Below, in pieces: positions 24,789-34,258 of a DNA stretch of 64,000 bases. Every line of letters starts with the position of its first letter. The stretch's first letter is position 1. The notes under the pieces were generated by a model. That model did not search any database, was not told the DNA's origin, and was given only the letters and a program-made list of their open reading frames with translations. The stretch spans positions 124,001 through 188,000 of the forward strand of contig CAWEGI010000015.1 of the NCBI GenBank assembly GCA_963808815.1. Reading direction: 5' to 3'. The position numbers and the translations under genes are program-made. Source of the stretch: DATBLE01 sp963808815 (GTDB taxonomy: Bacteria; Actinomycetota; Thermoleophilia; Gaiellales; Gaiellaceae).

Positions 24789-25619
24789 GTGAACCTCATT
24801 TGGGCCGCGCTCATCGTCGCCGGCGTGACGGTGGTCGCGATCACCGCGATGCTGCTCGTCCGTCGCCGGGCCCCCGAGGGAAGCTACTTCGAGGACGGTG
24901 ACCGCGCGGCCGGAGTGTTCGGCGTTCTCGCAACCGGATTTGCCGTGCTGCTCGGCTTCGTGGTGTTCCTTGCCTTCGAGAGCTTCGACACCTCGCGCAG
25001 CGGCGCCCATGCCGAAGCGGCGATCGTCGCCCAGCAGTTCGAAACAGCCCAACTCATGCCCGTCGCCGCCCGCGCTCCGCTGTCGGGAGAGCTCGTCTGC
25101 TACGCCCGGTCGGTGGTGTACCAGGAATGGCCGCGGATGGAGTCCGGCAGCCTCGGCGACGGGTACAACCCGTGGGGAGTCACCCTGTTCCGCACCCTGA
25201 AGACCGTTCAGCCACGCTCGGCGTCCGAGCAGGCCGCCTACAGCAAATGGCTCGACCAGCGCCAGGACCGCGAGGATGCGCGAGCCGACCGCGTGCACGG
25301 CGCCGAAGGCGTGATCCCGACTCCGCTCTGGATCGTCCTGCTTCTCAGCGCACTGGTCATCTTCGGCTACATGCTCTTCTTCGCCGACAGCGGTGAGCGA
25401 GCAATCGTGCAGGCGACAATGATGGGCAGCGTCGCGATCGTGATCACCTCCACGCTACTTCTCCTTTGGTTCCTCGACAATCCCTACCACCGGGGCGTGA
25501 GCGGCCTCCGACCGACGGCCATGCAGCGCACCCTCGGGCTCCTCAAAGTCGAGACAGGAATCGCCGACGGACGGTTCGCGATTCCCTGCAACCGGCAAGG
25601 AGTGGCAAGCACTCGCTGA
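24789..25619 (+). CDS. DUF4239-type membrane protein
   Basis: 276-residue membrane protein with two N-terminal helices (about 3-23 and 40-64) and two further helices (about 180-200 and 212-232), separated by a soluble domain rich in Ala/Glu/Gln (EAAIVAQQFETAQLMPVAARAPLSGEL). This four-helix layout with a central bestrophin-like region fits DUF4239. The start is GTG. Function is unknown for the family. No obvious partner gene; the flanking remnants suggest a loosely organised accessory region. Confidence 0.7.
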   Translation: MNLIWAALIVAGVTVVAITAMLLVRRRAPEGSYFEDGDRAAGVFGVLATGFAVLLGFVVFLAFESFDTSRSGAHAEAAIVAQQFETAQLMPVAARAPLSGELVCYARSVVYQEWPRMESGSLGDGYNPWGVTLFRTLKTVQPRSASEQAAYSKWLDQRQDREDARADRVHGAEGVIPTPLWIVLLLSALVIFGYMLFFADSGERAIVQATMMGSVAIVITSTLLLLWFLDNPYHRGVSGLRPTAMQRTLGLLKVETGIADGRFAIPCNRQGVASTR

Positions 25620-25620
25620 G

Positions 25621-25768
25621 TCATACGCGCCCATCGGCAAGTTCGTTCACGTGCGGTAGGGCCTCCCGGCTGTAGTTCGCCCAGGACGCCCCAGACCTCG
25701 CCGTAGACGTGTGCGCGGAAGGGGTCGCGTCGGGCGACTTCCTTGGGAGTCCGGCTAGTTTCATCCAT
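25621..25768 (-). pseudogene. Small protein gene (about 49 aa), one-base frameshift
   Basis: ATG at 25768 with GAGGGA upstream encodes MDETSRTPKEVARRDPFRAH and VYGEVWG; after a one-base shift near 25692 the next frame gives SWANYSREALPHVNELADGR and a stop at 25621. Joined, it is a compact protein of about 49 residues. The EVARRD-RAHVY segment recurs, in a different frame context, in the minus strand near 20948-21000, and the DNA is about 75 percent alike over 45 bases. No family recognised. Confidence 0.4.
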
Positions 25769-25890
25769 CGTCCCTCTTCGTCTGTTTGTGCCCAGGTGCC
25801 TGAGCGCCGCTTGCGGGGCGCTCAGGCGTTCTCGCGAGTTTTCGCCGGACGGCTATCGGCCGATGGTCGACCGTGCGCCCAAGCGTGCGG

Positions 25891-26316
25891 CTACCTCGCC
25901 GCCGCTAGTACGTCCGCGTCTTTCCTCGCCAGCACAGCGTCCAGCACGGCGTACTCGGCTTCCTCGATCGCGGCCTGTGCGAACTGGATGGCGTCGTACG
26001 CGTCGGCCTCGGCCCATTCTGCGTCACTCTCCGCCGCATCGGCGTCGTGCTCTGCCTTCTTCGCGTCGATGCGCTCGCGGATGCGCTTGATGTGCCGGTC
26101 CCAGTCGCTTTGGACTTGGTGCCAGTGAGCCTCCGCCTGATCGGCAGTCTCTTGCGCCTTGGTGCTGATCTGGGCGGCACCGGCGTCGGCCTTGGTGCGC
26201 GCCTCATCGACCATCGCCTTGAGCTCGGTCGCACCTTGGGCGGCTGACGCTCTGATGCGCTGGTCGGCCGTCTCGACCTCCTCCTTGAGCGTCGAGAAGT
26301 CGTCTGACACGGCCAT
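25891..26316 (-). CDS. Coiled-coil protein, Ala/Asp/Glu-rich
   Basis: 141-residue soluble protein predicted to be almost wholly helical, with heptad-like spacing and many Ala, Asp, Glu and Lys residues (LKEEVETADQRIRASAAQG; AHWHQVQSDWDRHIKRIRERI). Similar small proteins occur in actinobacteria and often associate with stress or envelope genes, but no named family is certain. GAGAGGAGG lies just before the ATG. The neighbours on both sides are unrelated membrane or hypothetical genes in the opposite direction. Confidence 0.65.
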   Translation of the reverse strand: MAVSDDFSTLKEEVETADQRIRASAAQGATELKAMVDEARTKADAGAAQISTKAQETADQAEAHWHQVQSDWDRHIKRIRERIDAKKAEHDADAAESDAEWAEADAYDAIQFAQAAIEEAEYAVLDAVLARKDADVLAAAR

Positions 26317-26534
26317 AGGACCTCCTCTCGCCTTGGGGATCTCACGAGGATAACGCGTCGGCAGACAGTCTGCGCTCCTCCGAAGCCGCCGACGATGAAG
26401 TGAGTCGCCCGTCTGCGGGATACTCCAAGTGTGAGCGAGGAACCAACCAAGCTCGCAGCCGCACGACCAGCAGGTGGAGGCTCCTGAGGCAGCGATTGAT
26501 CGAGGACTGCTGACGCAGAGCGGGCGTCGAGTGC

Positions 26535-27011
26535 GTGACCGTGCCCGATGACGCCGATCGACTGGTGATCCGGCCTCGAGGAATTTTCTTGCGGGCGGTC
26601 GTCGCCGGTGCAGCGACCGGATTGCGGTCGACGGCGGCGATGGCCGCGTTGATCGACGGACGCGCCCAAGGCTTGCCCGCGGCGCTGATGCGGCCGCAGG
26701 CTCGTACTGCTGCGCGCGTCGCTGTCGCAGCCGAATTGGTTATCGACAAGCTGCCGACGACGCCTTCACGCCTCGAAACGCAGGGTCTCGCCGCACGTGT
26801 GGCGCTCGCGAGTGCGGCCGCCGTCGTCCTGGCACGGGGTAACAACAGACCTGTCCTGCCGAATGTGCTCGCTGCCGGCACGATGGCACTCGTAGCTGCC
26901 CGGGTAGGTCACGACCTGCGTGTCATGGCCGGAACGCATCTCCCGCCGCTGGCGGTGGCAGTCGCCGAGGACGCAGTTGCCCTCGGCCTCGCCGCCGCCA
27001 CGCGCGGCTGA
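26535..27011 (+). CDS. DUF4126-like small membrane protein
   Basis: 158-residue, Ala-rich protein with three to four moderately hydrophobic helices (GIFLRAVVAGAATGLRSTAA; ARVALASAAAVVLARG; PPLAVAVAEDAVALGLAAA). The GLRS-T motif near the start and paired internal helices resemble DUF4126 membrane proteins, though the match is loose. GTG start. Composition and third-position GC support a real gene. Context gives no function. Confidence 0.55.
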   Translation: MTVPDDADRLVIRPRGIFLRAVVAGAATGLRSTAAMAALIDGRAQGLPAALMRPQARTAARVAVAAELVIDKLPTTPSRLETQGLAARVALASAAAVVLARGNNRPVLPNVLAAGTMALVAARVGHDLRVMAGTHLPPLAVAVAEDAVALGLAAATRG

Positions 27012-27041
27012 TCGATCAAGAACTTCGCGTCGCCACAGGGC

Positions 27042-27343
27042 TCACGCGGGGTGACGCGGGCCGTCCGATCGTTGAGTCGTGATGGCGTGGATGGCCTTCG
27101 TCAGTTCGAGAATCTGGTTCGAGAGGTTGAGTAGCTCCTTGTTTTGCTTGCCTCCTCCTGAACGGTCTGCCACTGCCGGTCGGACCGCCCAGGCCGAGCG
27201 GATGCGCCGGACGCTAGGTCGTTGGCGACCCTGTCGATCTCCTCGACCACCCTGCGCGGGCTCAGCTCGAACACGGGCAACTTCGGGTAAACCCTTCCGG
27301 TCTTGGCGCTGATTTGGCAATAACGCTGCTCTGCTTCCTTCAC
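27042..27343 (-). pseudogene. Frameshifted protein with DUF1003-like C-terminal helix
   Basis: GTG at 27343 starts MKEAEQRYCQISAKTGRVYP and continues through PVFELSPRRVVEEIDRVAND to about 27155, where the frame turns poor. The next frame gives KQNKELLNLSNQILELTKAI and ends at 27042. The latter helix resembles the C-terminal tail of DUF1003 membrane proteins; no membrane helices are present. A one-base indel in the GGAGGAGG run near 27155 explains the break. Confidence 0.4.
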
Positions 27344-27547
27344 CGTGGCCCCCCGGTCCTCTCGGCCCGTTCGCCCCTACAGCGCACCCCTTCAGTACGC
27401 GCAACGGCAGCCCGCGCGAGCAGTTTGTGGTCGGGGGCGCTCAGTAGGCGGCCCCGAGGATCGGGGTGTGCGCGTTCGGTGCGCGAGCCACTGACGTCGT
27501 AGCGTCGGGCTCGCAGGGAACCGCCTCACTTGCAGCGGTTTTCTCAG

Positions 27548-27622
27548 TCGGGGCGCCGAGATTCGAACTCGGGACCTCTAGTCCCCCAGACTAGCGCGCT
27601 AACCAGGCTGCGCCACGCCCCG
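27548..27622 (-). tRNA. tRNA-Pro (anticodon GGG)
   Basis: 75-base cloverleaf on the minus strand: 7-bp acceptor CGGGGCG/CGCCCCG, D stem GCGC/GCGC, anticodon stem CTAGT/ACTAG with loop CTGGGGG (anticodon GGG), five-base variable loop, T arm CCGAG-TTCGAAT-CTCGG and discriminator A. All stems pair. No CCA is encoded, consistent with the CCA-adding-type enzyme at 42866. Two 3'-half copies of this tRNA lie at 14048 and 14821. Confidence 0.93.
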
Positions 27623-27674
27623 TTGCGCACAACCGTATCGGAGATCGGCACCGGCGCGGGCGACGGGATGGAAG

Positions 27675-27974
27675 CTACTTCTTGAGCTGCTTGTACAGGC
27701 GGTCCACCATCGCCGGCAGCTGCTCGAGCCGCTCGGTGATCACGCGGATGCGGTACTCCCGGAAATGCTCGGGCTCGACGCCGAGGGCGTCGGCCAGGCG
27801 GTCGATCACGCCGTTCGAGGGCACGGGCCGGTTGCCGTGGACGAGGTGGTTGAGGTACCCCGCGGACAGGCCGGTCTTCGCCGCCAGGCTCCGGTAGGTC
27901 ACCCCCGCCTCGTCCATCAGCCGCTCGATCGTCGGCCCGAACGGCTCCTCGCTGAAGCGTCGCTTGCGTGGCAT
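27675..27974 (-). CDS. Small XRE-family HTH protein
   Basis: 99-residue regulator with a helix-turn-helix at residues about 15-70 (MDEAGVTYRSLAAKTGLSAGYLNHLVHGNRP) and a helical C-terminal dimerisation tail (ERLEQLPAMVDRLYKQLKK). Its ATG overlaps the stop of proS (ATGA), so it is translationally coupled to prolyl-tRNA synthetase, which is unusual. It lies between proS and tRNA-Pro. Target unknown; a role in controlling the proS locus is possible but not shown. Confidence 0.83.
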   Translation of the reverse strand: MPRKRRFSEEPFGPTIERLMDEAGVTYRSLAAKTGLSAGYLNHLVHGNRPVPSNGVIDRLADALGVEPEHFREYRIRVITERLEQLPAMVDRLYKQLKK

Positions 27975-29632
27975 CAGACGGTCACCTCCTGCGCGGGGAC
28001 GCGGCGTTCTTCGCCCGTCGCGCGGTCTCGGACGTCAACCATGCCGTCCTCGAGTGTCTTCTTGCCGACCGTGATCCGTACCGGGCACCCGATCAGGTCG
28101 GCATCGGCGAACTTCTCTCCGGCTCGGAGATCGCGGTCGTCGAGAAGCACGTCCGCACCGGACGCCTCCAGGGCGGCCGCCACCGAGTCGGCCTGCTCCT
28201 CCAGGCCTGGCAGCACGACGACGTGCGCGTCGTACGGCGCAATCGCCTTCGGCCACCCGGCGATTCCCTTCTCGTCGTGGCGTTGCTCGATCACGGCAGC
28301 GATCACCCGTCCTGGGCCGATTCCATAGCTTCCGCCGAGCAGCGGCTTCTCACGGCCGTCCTCGTCGAGGAACGTCGCTTCGAGGCCTTTGCTGTACTTG
28401 TCGCCGAAATTGAATATGTGTCCCACTTCGATCGCCGTCTGAAACCGCAGGGCGCCGCCGCACTCCGGACAGCGGTCGCCCTCGACCGGCTCGCGGATGT
28501 CGGCGAGCTCCGGCTGGAAGTCGCGTCCCGCCTGCACGCCACGGAGATGGAAGCCGTCGCGGTTTGCACCCGTCACGAACTCGCCCTCCAGGAGCGTCTC
28601 GTCGGCGAGCACCCGCCCGGAGAATCCGACGGGGCCCAGCGAGCCGCCCGATGCGCCGAAGGCGGTGCGGATCTCGTCGTCGGTCGAGGGCCGTGAGCCC
28701 TGCTTCAACGCCGTGAGCAGCTTCGATTCGCTCAGCCGGTCGTCTCCGCGCACGAGGGCGAGGACGACCTCGCCGTCGTCGGTGGTCACCGGCATCGCCT
28801 TCGATGTCGCCGCGAGATCGATCTCGAGAAAGGTCGCCAGCGCATCGCAGGTCGTGACGCCGGGCGTCTCGATCTCCTCCGGCGACCCAAGAGGGACAGG
28901 AAACTCCGGCGCGCGTGGAACGCCCCGCGCGATCTCGGCGTCGGCGGCGTAGTCGCCGCGCTCGCACCGCACGAGCGTGTTCTCACCCGATCCCGACGGG
29001 GCGAGGAAGTCGATGCTCAGCTCGCCGCCCATGACCCCGCTCTCCGCTCGCACGGCATGCGCCTCGAGCCCGCATCGATCGAAGATGCGGTGGTAGGCCT
29101 CCCGATTGCGCTCGAAGCTGGCCACGGAGCTCTCGGGGTCGCGGTCGAACGAGTAGGCGTCCTTCATGATGAATTCACGCACCCGAAGCAGTCCCCCTCG
29201 CGGGCGAGGCTCGTCCCTGTCCTTCACGGAGAAGTGGTACCAGAGTTGCGGCAACTCTCGGTACGAGCGGATCTCGCGGGCGTGGAACGTGAACGTCTCC
29301 TCGTGAGTGAAGGGCAGGAGGAACTGCCGCCCGGTCCGATCGGTCACGTGGAAGAGTTCGGGAATCCGGTCGCGCCCCGTCGCCTGCCACAGTTCGATCG
29401 GGGTCAGCAGCGGACAGAGGAACTCCTGCGCGCCGATGGCATCCATCTCCTCGCGGATGATCTGCTCCACCTTGCGGTGGATCCGCCAGCCGAGCGGCAG
29501 ATACGTCCAGAGCCCGGCACCGACCTGCCTGACGAACCCGCCCCTGACGAGGAGCTTGTGGCTAACCGCCTCGGCGTCCGCCGGGTCCTCGCGCAGGGTC
29601 GGCAGGAACAGCTTTGATGCCCTGGCTGCCAA
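27974..29632 (-). CDS. proS: Prolyl-tRNA synthetase
   Basis: Charges tRNA-Pro with proline. 552 residues of the bacterial-type class II enzyme: motif 1 near residues 60-85, motif 2 around 135-165 (FRDE-type region), the inserted YbaK-like editing domain at about 225-380 (TCDALATFLEI, VLALVRGDDRLSESKL), motif 3 (GGSYGIGPGRVIAAVIEQRHDEKG) and the anticodon-binding domain. The start is TTG, just after the ispG region boundary, since no ATG or GTG fits the conserved KLFLPTLRED start. Coupled to a small XRE gene by ATGA, with tRNA-Pro downstream. Confidence 0.95.
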   Translation of the reverse strand: MAARASKLFLPTLREDPADAEAVSHKLLVRGGFVRQVGAGLWTYLPLGWRIHRKVEQIIREEMDAIGAQEFLCPLLTPIELWQATGRDRIPELFHVTDRTGRQFLLPFTHEETFTFHAREIRSYRELPQLWYHFSVKDRDEPRPRGGLLRVREFIMKDAYSFDRDPESSVASFERNREAYHRIFDRCGLEAHAVRAESGVMGGELSIDFLAPSGSGENTLVRCERGDYAADAEIARGVPRAPEFPVPLGSPEEIETPGVTTCDALATFLEIDLAATSKAMPVTTDDGEVVLALVRGDDRLSESKLLTALKQGSRPSTDDEIRTAFGASGGSLGPVGFSGRVLADETLLEGEFVTGANRDGFHLRGVQAGRDFQPELADIREPVEGDRCPECGGALRFQTAIEVGHIFNFGDKYSKGLEATFLDEDGREKPLLGGSYGIGPGRVIAAVIEQRHDEKGIAGWPKAIAPYDAHVVVLPGLEEQADSVAAALEASGADVLLDDRDLRAGEKFADADLIGCPVRITVGKKTLEDGMVDVRDRATGEERRVPAQEVTV

Positions 29633-29642
29633 CGACTGCAGC

Positions 29643-30779
29643 CTAGTCGTTGAGCGGGATCAGGGACGCCTCGGCCATGGCGAGCGCGGCCGGCTTCGCC
29701 ATCTTCAGACGCTTGGGACGATGCATGCCTTCGCCGATCCACTGGTCGATCTCGAAGAACAGCTCGTCGATCAGGATGTCCGAGGAGACCTTCTTCAGCA
29801 CGCGGCCGTGGGCGTACACGAAGCCGACGTCGCGTCCGCCCGCGATCCCGAAGTCCGCGTCCCCCGCCTCCCCCGGCCCGTTCACGGCGCAGCCGAGCAC
29901 GGCGACCTCGAAGTGCTCCGAATAGCCGGCCAGCCGCTGCTCGACCTTCTCGGCCAGCGTCTGGACGCCGACGTTGTCGCGTCCGCAGGACGGGCACGCG
30001 ATCATGATCGGGCCCCGCTGGCGCAGGCCGAGCGCCTTCAGGATCTCGAACGCGGTCTTGACCTCCTCGACCGGGTCGGCGGTCAGCGAGACGCGGATGG
30101 TGTCGCCGATCCCGTCGACCAGCAGCGCCCCCATTCCCACCGCGCTCTTGATCGAGCCCGCGAACGGGGTTCCCGCCTCGGTCACACCGAGGTGGAGCGG
30201 GTACGGCACCTTCTCGGAGAGCATGCGGTAGGCGCGGATCATCGTCGGCACGTGACTCGACTTCACCGAGATCTTGAAGTCCCGGTAGTCGAGCTTCTCC
30301 AGCAGCTCGACCTCTTCGACCGCGGCCGCGACGAGCGCCTCGGCCTGGTCGCGTTGCGCGACGTCCTCGAGGTGCTTCGGCAGCGAGCCGGAGTTGGCGC
30401 CGATCCGCATGGGGATCCCGGCCTTCTTGGCCGCGTTCACGACCAGCTCGACCTTGTCGGGCCCGCCGATGTTGCCCGGGTTGATCCGCACTGCCGCCAC
30501 TCCGCCCTCGATCGCCTTCAGCGCCAGCGAGGCGTTGAAGTGAATATCGGCGATCACCGGGATCGGCGAGAAGCGGACGATTCTGGGCAGCGCCTCCGCA
30601 TCCTCGGTCTTCGGGACGGCGACGCGGACGATCTCGCATCCGGCCGAGGCGAGCGCGGCGATCTGCGCGGTCGTCGCCTCGACGTCGTGCGTCTTGGTCA
30701 GGGTCATCGACTGGACGACGACGGGAGCACCGCCGCCGATGGCAACCCCGCCGACGTGGATCTGCCGTCCGCTGGCCAC
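29643..30779 (-). CDS. ispG: 4-hydroxy-3-methylbut-2-enyl diphosphate synthase (IspG/GcpE)
   Basis: Iron-sulfur enzyme of the MEP isoprenoid pathway (MEcPP to HMBPP). 378 residues: N-terminal TIM barrel beginning IHVGGVAIGGGAPVVVQSMT, central RINPGNIG, and the C-terminal [4Fe-4S] domain with CPSCGRD and GCAVNGPGE holding the cluster Cys. The start is taken at GTG 30779, which gives the usual length; the frame stays open far upstream only because it overlaps rseP out of frame. It lies between rseP and proS, 84 bp after rseP, in the conserved dxr-rseP-ispG order. Confidence 0.94.
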   Translation of the reverse strand: MASGRQIHVGGVAIGGGAPVVVQSMTLTKTHDVEATTAQIAALASAGCEIVRVAVPKTEDAEALPRIVRFSPIPVIADIHFNASLALKAIEGGVAAVRINPGNIGGPDKVELVVNAAKKAGIPMRIGANSGSLPKHLEDVAQRDQAEALVAAAVEEVELLEKLDYRDFKISVKSSHVPTMIRAYRMLSEKVPYPLHLGVTEAGTPFAGSIKSAVGMGALLVDGIGDTIRVSLTADPVEEVKTAFEILKALGLRQRGPIMIACPSCGRDNVGVQTLAEKVEQRLAGYSEHFEVAVLGCAVNGPGEAGDADFGIAGGRDVGFVYAHGRVLKKVSSDILIDELFFEIDQWIGEGMHRPKRLKMAKPAALAMAEASLIPLND

Positions 30780-30862
30780 GAAGCGATTGTAGTCGGCGCG
30801 TACCGGCGCTTCGCCGCCGCGACCGACATGGCGGGCGCGGCTCACAGCGACGCTTCGGGCGG

Positions 30863-32068
30863 TTAACCGCCGCCGAGGCGTCCCACGTCGTTCGAGATCC
30901 CGATGACGAACAGGAACAGCACGAGCGCGATGCCGACGACGGAGACCCGTTCGTAGACCTCCCGGGCGACCGCGCGGCCGCGGATGCCTTCGATGATCGA
31001 GAAGGCGATGTGGCCACCGTCGAGCGGCAGCAGCGGCAGCATGTTCATCAGCGCGAGGGACAGGCTGATCAGCCCGAGCACCCACAGGTACTCCTGGATT
31101 CCCTGGCCGGCGCTGCGATCGAGCGTCTGGGTGATCCCGACCGGGCTCGAGATGTCCTTGCGACCCTCGCCGTGTACGAGCCGCCCGAGCGACTTGCCGA
31201 TCTCCTTCGTGACGATGCCGGTGAGCTTCAGCGACTGCCACGCGGAGGCGCCGAGGCCCAGCTCCTCTCCACGAAGCCTGAAGCCGAGCCGGTAGTCGCC
31301 CCCCTGCTCCAGTACGCGCGGGCGGACCGGGCCGAGCGGGACGTACCTCCCGTCCCGCAGGACGATCACCGTCAGGGGCGCACCCTTCGAGCTCGAGATC
31401 GCGGTGGCGATGCCGGATCGGTCCGACCGTGGCGCCGTTGATGGTGACGATCTGGTCGCCGGGCCTCAACCCGACCTCGGCGGCCGGCGTCTTCGCCTGG
31501 ACTTGCCCGACCGTGCTGGTCGCCTTGCCGCCGCCGACCATGAAGAGGACGGCGAAGAGGACGACGGCGAGGAAGAAGTTGGTTGCCGGGCCGGCGAGGA
31601 TGGCGACGATCCGGCGCCACGTGTCCTGCCGCCAGTAGGCCTGCGGCGAGAGGCCGTCCATGATCTCCTGGATCCCGCGCGAGAAGCCGGCCGGCGGATG
31701 GTCGCCGCCGAGGCGCGTGAGCTCCTCGAGCGCCGCATCGGCGGCCGCGTCGTCGCCGCGGCGAGCGCGCGCTTCAGGCGCTGGAGCGGGGCCGCGAGCT
31801 CGGGGCGCTCCTGGAGCGCCCGCCCGAAGTGCACGTCGGCGTCCGAGGGCGCCGGCCGGTGCATCCCCGGGATCTTCACGTAGCCGCCCAGCGGCACCAC
31901 GCCGATGCCGTACTCGATCCCGTTCCTGGTCGTCTTGGCGAGCGCGGGTGGGAACCCGACGTAGAAGCGGCGCGGGCGCATGCCGACCCAGATGGCGGCG
32001 AAGAAGTGGCCGGCCTCGTGGATGAGGATCAGGAACGCGAGCCCGATGATGGCGACGAAGACGTTCAT
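30863..32068 (-). pseudogene. rseP: Site-2 intramembrane metalloprotease RseP/RIP, two apparent frameshifts
   Basis: Three frames, end to end, make one M50 protease of about 402 residues. Part 1 (32068 to about 31760) has the zinc motif HEAGH in helix 1. Part 2 (about 31755-31428) has TWRRIVAILAGPATNFFLAVV and the start of a PDZ domain (PGDQIVTINGATV). Part 3 (to 30863) has the rest of the PDZ domain and the LLPLDGGH motif with the last metal ligand and final helix. Single-base changes near 31757 and 31427 restore the frame. All catalytic residues are present, and the gene sits in the conserved dxr-rseP-ispG cluster, so sequencing error is likely. The protease cleaves membrane-bound anti-sigma factors and leftover signal peptides. 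Confidence 0.85.
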
Positions 32069-32124
32069 GCCGTCTGGTCCGCTTTGCGCTGCAAACGGTC
32101 AGTCGTGGCCGCAGTTAGAGGCAT

Positions 32125-33191
32125 CTACGCGAGCACCTTCAGCCTCTCCTCGGCGTGCCGTCTGGCTTCCGCGTCCTGCTCGACCAGATCTTCCAGGGTA
32201 GCCGCCGGGGTGCCGTCGACGGCGGCGAGAGTCTCCTCGACCACTTCGGCGATGCCGAGGAACGGCAGCCGGTCCTCCATGAAGGCGGCGACGGCGACCT
32301 CGTTCGCGGCGTTGTACGCGCACGGGTAGGTGCCCCCGCGGACGCCGGCGTCCCGGGCGAGGCGCGAGCAGCGGGAAGGTCTCGAGGTCGGGCGCGTGGA
32401 ACTCGAGCGTCAGGCCGGAGGCGAGATCGAGCGCGGGCACCGGCGTCGCCGAGCGTTGCGGGTAGGTGAGCGCGAACGAGATCGGCACGCGCATGTCCGG
32501 ATAGCCCAGGTGCGCGAGGGCCGCGCCGTCCCGGAAGCGGACGAGCGCGTGCACGACCGACGTCGGATGGACGACGACCTCGATCCGCTCGTAGGGCAAC
32601 CCGAACAGGAAGTGCGCCTCGATCAGCTCCAGGCCCTTGTTCGCAAGCGTGGCGGAGTCGATCGTGATCTTCGGCCCCATGCTCCAGGTTGGATGGGCGA
32701 GCGCGTCCTCCGCCGTCACCTCCTCCAGCTCGTCTCGCGTCCGGCCGCGGAACGGGCCGCCGGAGGCGGTGAGGACGAGAGAATCGACCTGGTCGGGCCC
32801 GCGGCCCTCGAGACACTGGAAGGCGGCCGAGTGCTCGCTGTCGACGGGCAGCAGCCTCCCCCCTCCCCGCGCCTGCGCCGCGAGGGCGAGCCCGCCCGCG
32901 GCGACGAGGCTCTCCTTGTTCGCGAGCGCGAGGTCGACGCCGCGCTCGAGCGCCCAGAACGTCACTGGCAGCCCGGCGAACCCGACGACCGCGTTGAGCA
33001 CGATGTCCGGCTCGGCCCGCTCGAGCAGCTCGGTCGGGTCCCCTCCGACCTGGGTCAGCGGTGCCAGCCCGTCGATCGGGGACGAGCCCGATGCGGCGGC
33101 GACCAGCTCGAGGCCCGGGATGCGCTTCGACGATCTCGACGGCCTGGCGTCCGATCGAGCCCGTCGCACCGATCAGCGCGACTCTCCTCAC
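32125..33191 (-). pseudogene. dxr: 1-deoxy-D-xylulose 5-phosphate reductoisomerase, two apparent frameshifts
   Basis: Second enzyme of the MEP pathway (DXP to MEP, NADPH-dependent). GTG at 33191 opens with VRRVALIGATGSIGRQAVEI, the NADPH motif. Near 33116 an extra base shifts the frame; the main frame then has ALANKESLVAAG, the LTASGGPF active-site loop and GPKITIDSATLANKGLELIEA. Near 32360 a second shift leads to the C-terminal CAYNAANEVAVAAFM and a proper stop at 32125. All three parts are strongly conserved and meet exactly, about 355 residues in total. The lack of any other lesion argues for assembly indels. Confidence 0.86.
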
Positions 33192-33357
33192 GGGAACAGT
33201 ATGCCGCCGTCCATCCAGAGTCACTCTTCCGGCATGTTCGCGTTTCCCCTGCGCGCGGATTTCGCGGTTACGATCGCCTTGGGGAGGAGGCCGGGTGCAC
33301 CTGCGCACCTGTCCGCCGGGGGCACGCCCAAACAGGGCCCGGCTGGACGCACGAGAG

Positions 33358-34161
33358 CTAGACCTTGTCGAAGGCGAGGATCAGGTAGAGCGCGGCGACG
33401 GCGGCGAAGAGCTGCGCGTCGATCCGGTCGAGCACGCCGCCGTGGCCGGCCAGCAGGCGGCCGCTGTCCTTTACGCCCATGTCCCGCTTGAGCAGCGACT
33501 CGAACAGGTCCCCCAGCGGAGCAGCGGCCGCGAGCGCCGCACCGAGCAGGAGGGCCTGCCCGATCGAGAGGAACTCGTCGCGATCCTTGTAGAGGGCGAC
33601 GAACGTGACGAAGACGGTCGCCGCCGTGCCGCCCACGAACCCCTCCCATGTCTTGCCGGGCGAGATCTTCGGGGCCAGCTTGTGTCGTCCGACCACGCGC
33701 CCGACCAGGTACGCGAACGTGTCACCGGCCCAGACCGCGATCAGAACCGTGAACGCCGCCAAGCGGCCGTGCTCCGGCAGCGCGCGGAGCGCGAGCAGGG
33801 CGACCAGGCCGAGCCCGATCCACGTCACTCCCAGCACCGTCGCGCCGACCGCGACGGTCGCCGACTGCCTCGTTTCGGCAAGCCCCTTGAGCAGGAAGGC
33901 AAGCGCGACCGTCGCGAACAGGCTCCCGGCCACCCAGACGAACCCGCCTGCCTGCGCCGAGACCAGCGTCAGGGCGAGCCCCAGGTAGCCGGCGATCACG
34001 ATCGGGCGCAGCGCGCGCGTCATCACGTAGAACTCGTGCAGCGCCAGCAGCCCGACCGCGCCGGCGAGCACGCACAGCCACCACCCGCCGAGCCAAACCA
34101 CTCCGAGCACGAGCGGGAGCCCGACCAGCACCACCAGCACGCGGGAGGCGAGGTTGTTCAT
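33358..34161 (-). CDS. cdsA: Phosphatidate cytidylyltransferase (CDP-diglyceride synthase)
   Basis: Makes CDP-diacylglycerol from phosphatidate and CTP, the branch point of phospholipid synthesis. 267 residues with about eight membrane helices. The family signature is near the C-terminus: GDLFESLLKRDMGVKDSG followed by LLAGHGGVLDRIDA, with the metal-binding Asp residues. ISPGKTWEGFVGG, another hallmark, is at about 165. It lies between uppS and dxr, the usual order in actinobacteria and many other bacteria. The 166 bp on its downstream side contains no gene. Confidence 0.94.
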   Translation of the reverse strand: MNNLASRVLVVLVGLPLVLGVVWLGGWWLCVLAGAVGLLALHEFYVMTRALRPIVIAGYLGLALTLVSAQAGGFVWVAGSLFATVALAFLLKGLAETRQSATVAVGATVLGVTWIGLGLVALLALRALPEHGRLAAFTVLIAVWAGDTFAYLVGRVVGRHKLAPKISPGKTWEGFVGGTAATVFVTFVALYKDRDEFLSIGQALLLGAALAAAAPLGDLFESLLKRDMGVKDSGRLLAGHGGVLDRIDAQLFAAVAALYLILAFDKV

Positions 34162-34258
34162 GCCGTCTCGATTGCGACGATCGGGAAGCGGTTGGAGGGT
34201 GTCCAGAGGCGCATAGCGGAAGAGTCTCTCTCCTAACCGGCTTGCGTGAGCAAGCTGG

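Noticed and set aside
29307..30866. 519-codon plus-strand frame opposite ispG
   Set aside because: Shadow of ispG; no ribosome site or recognisable domain.
29643..31661. 672-codon frame seeming to fuse RseP to IspG
   Set aside because: Middle section is shadow sequence arising from a frameshift in rseP; the rseP C-terminus continues in another frame and ispG has its own start.
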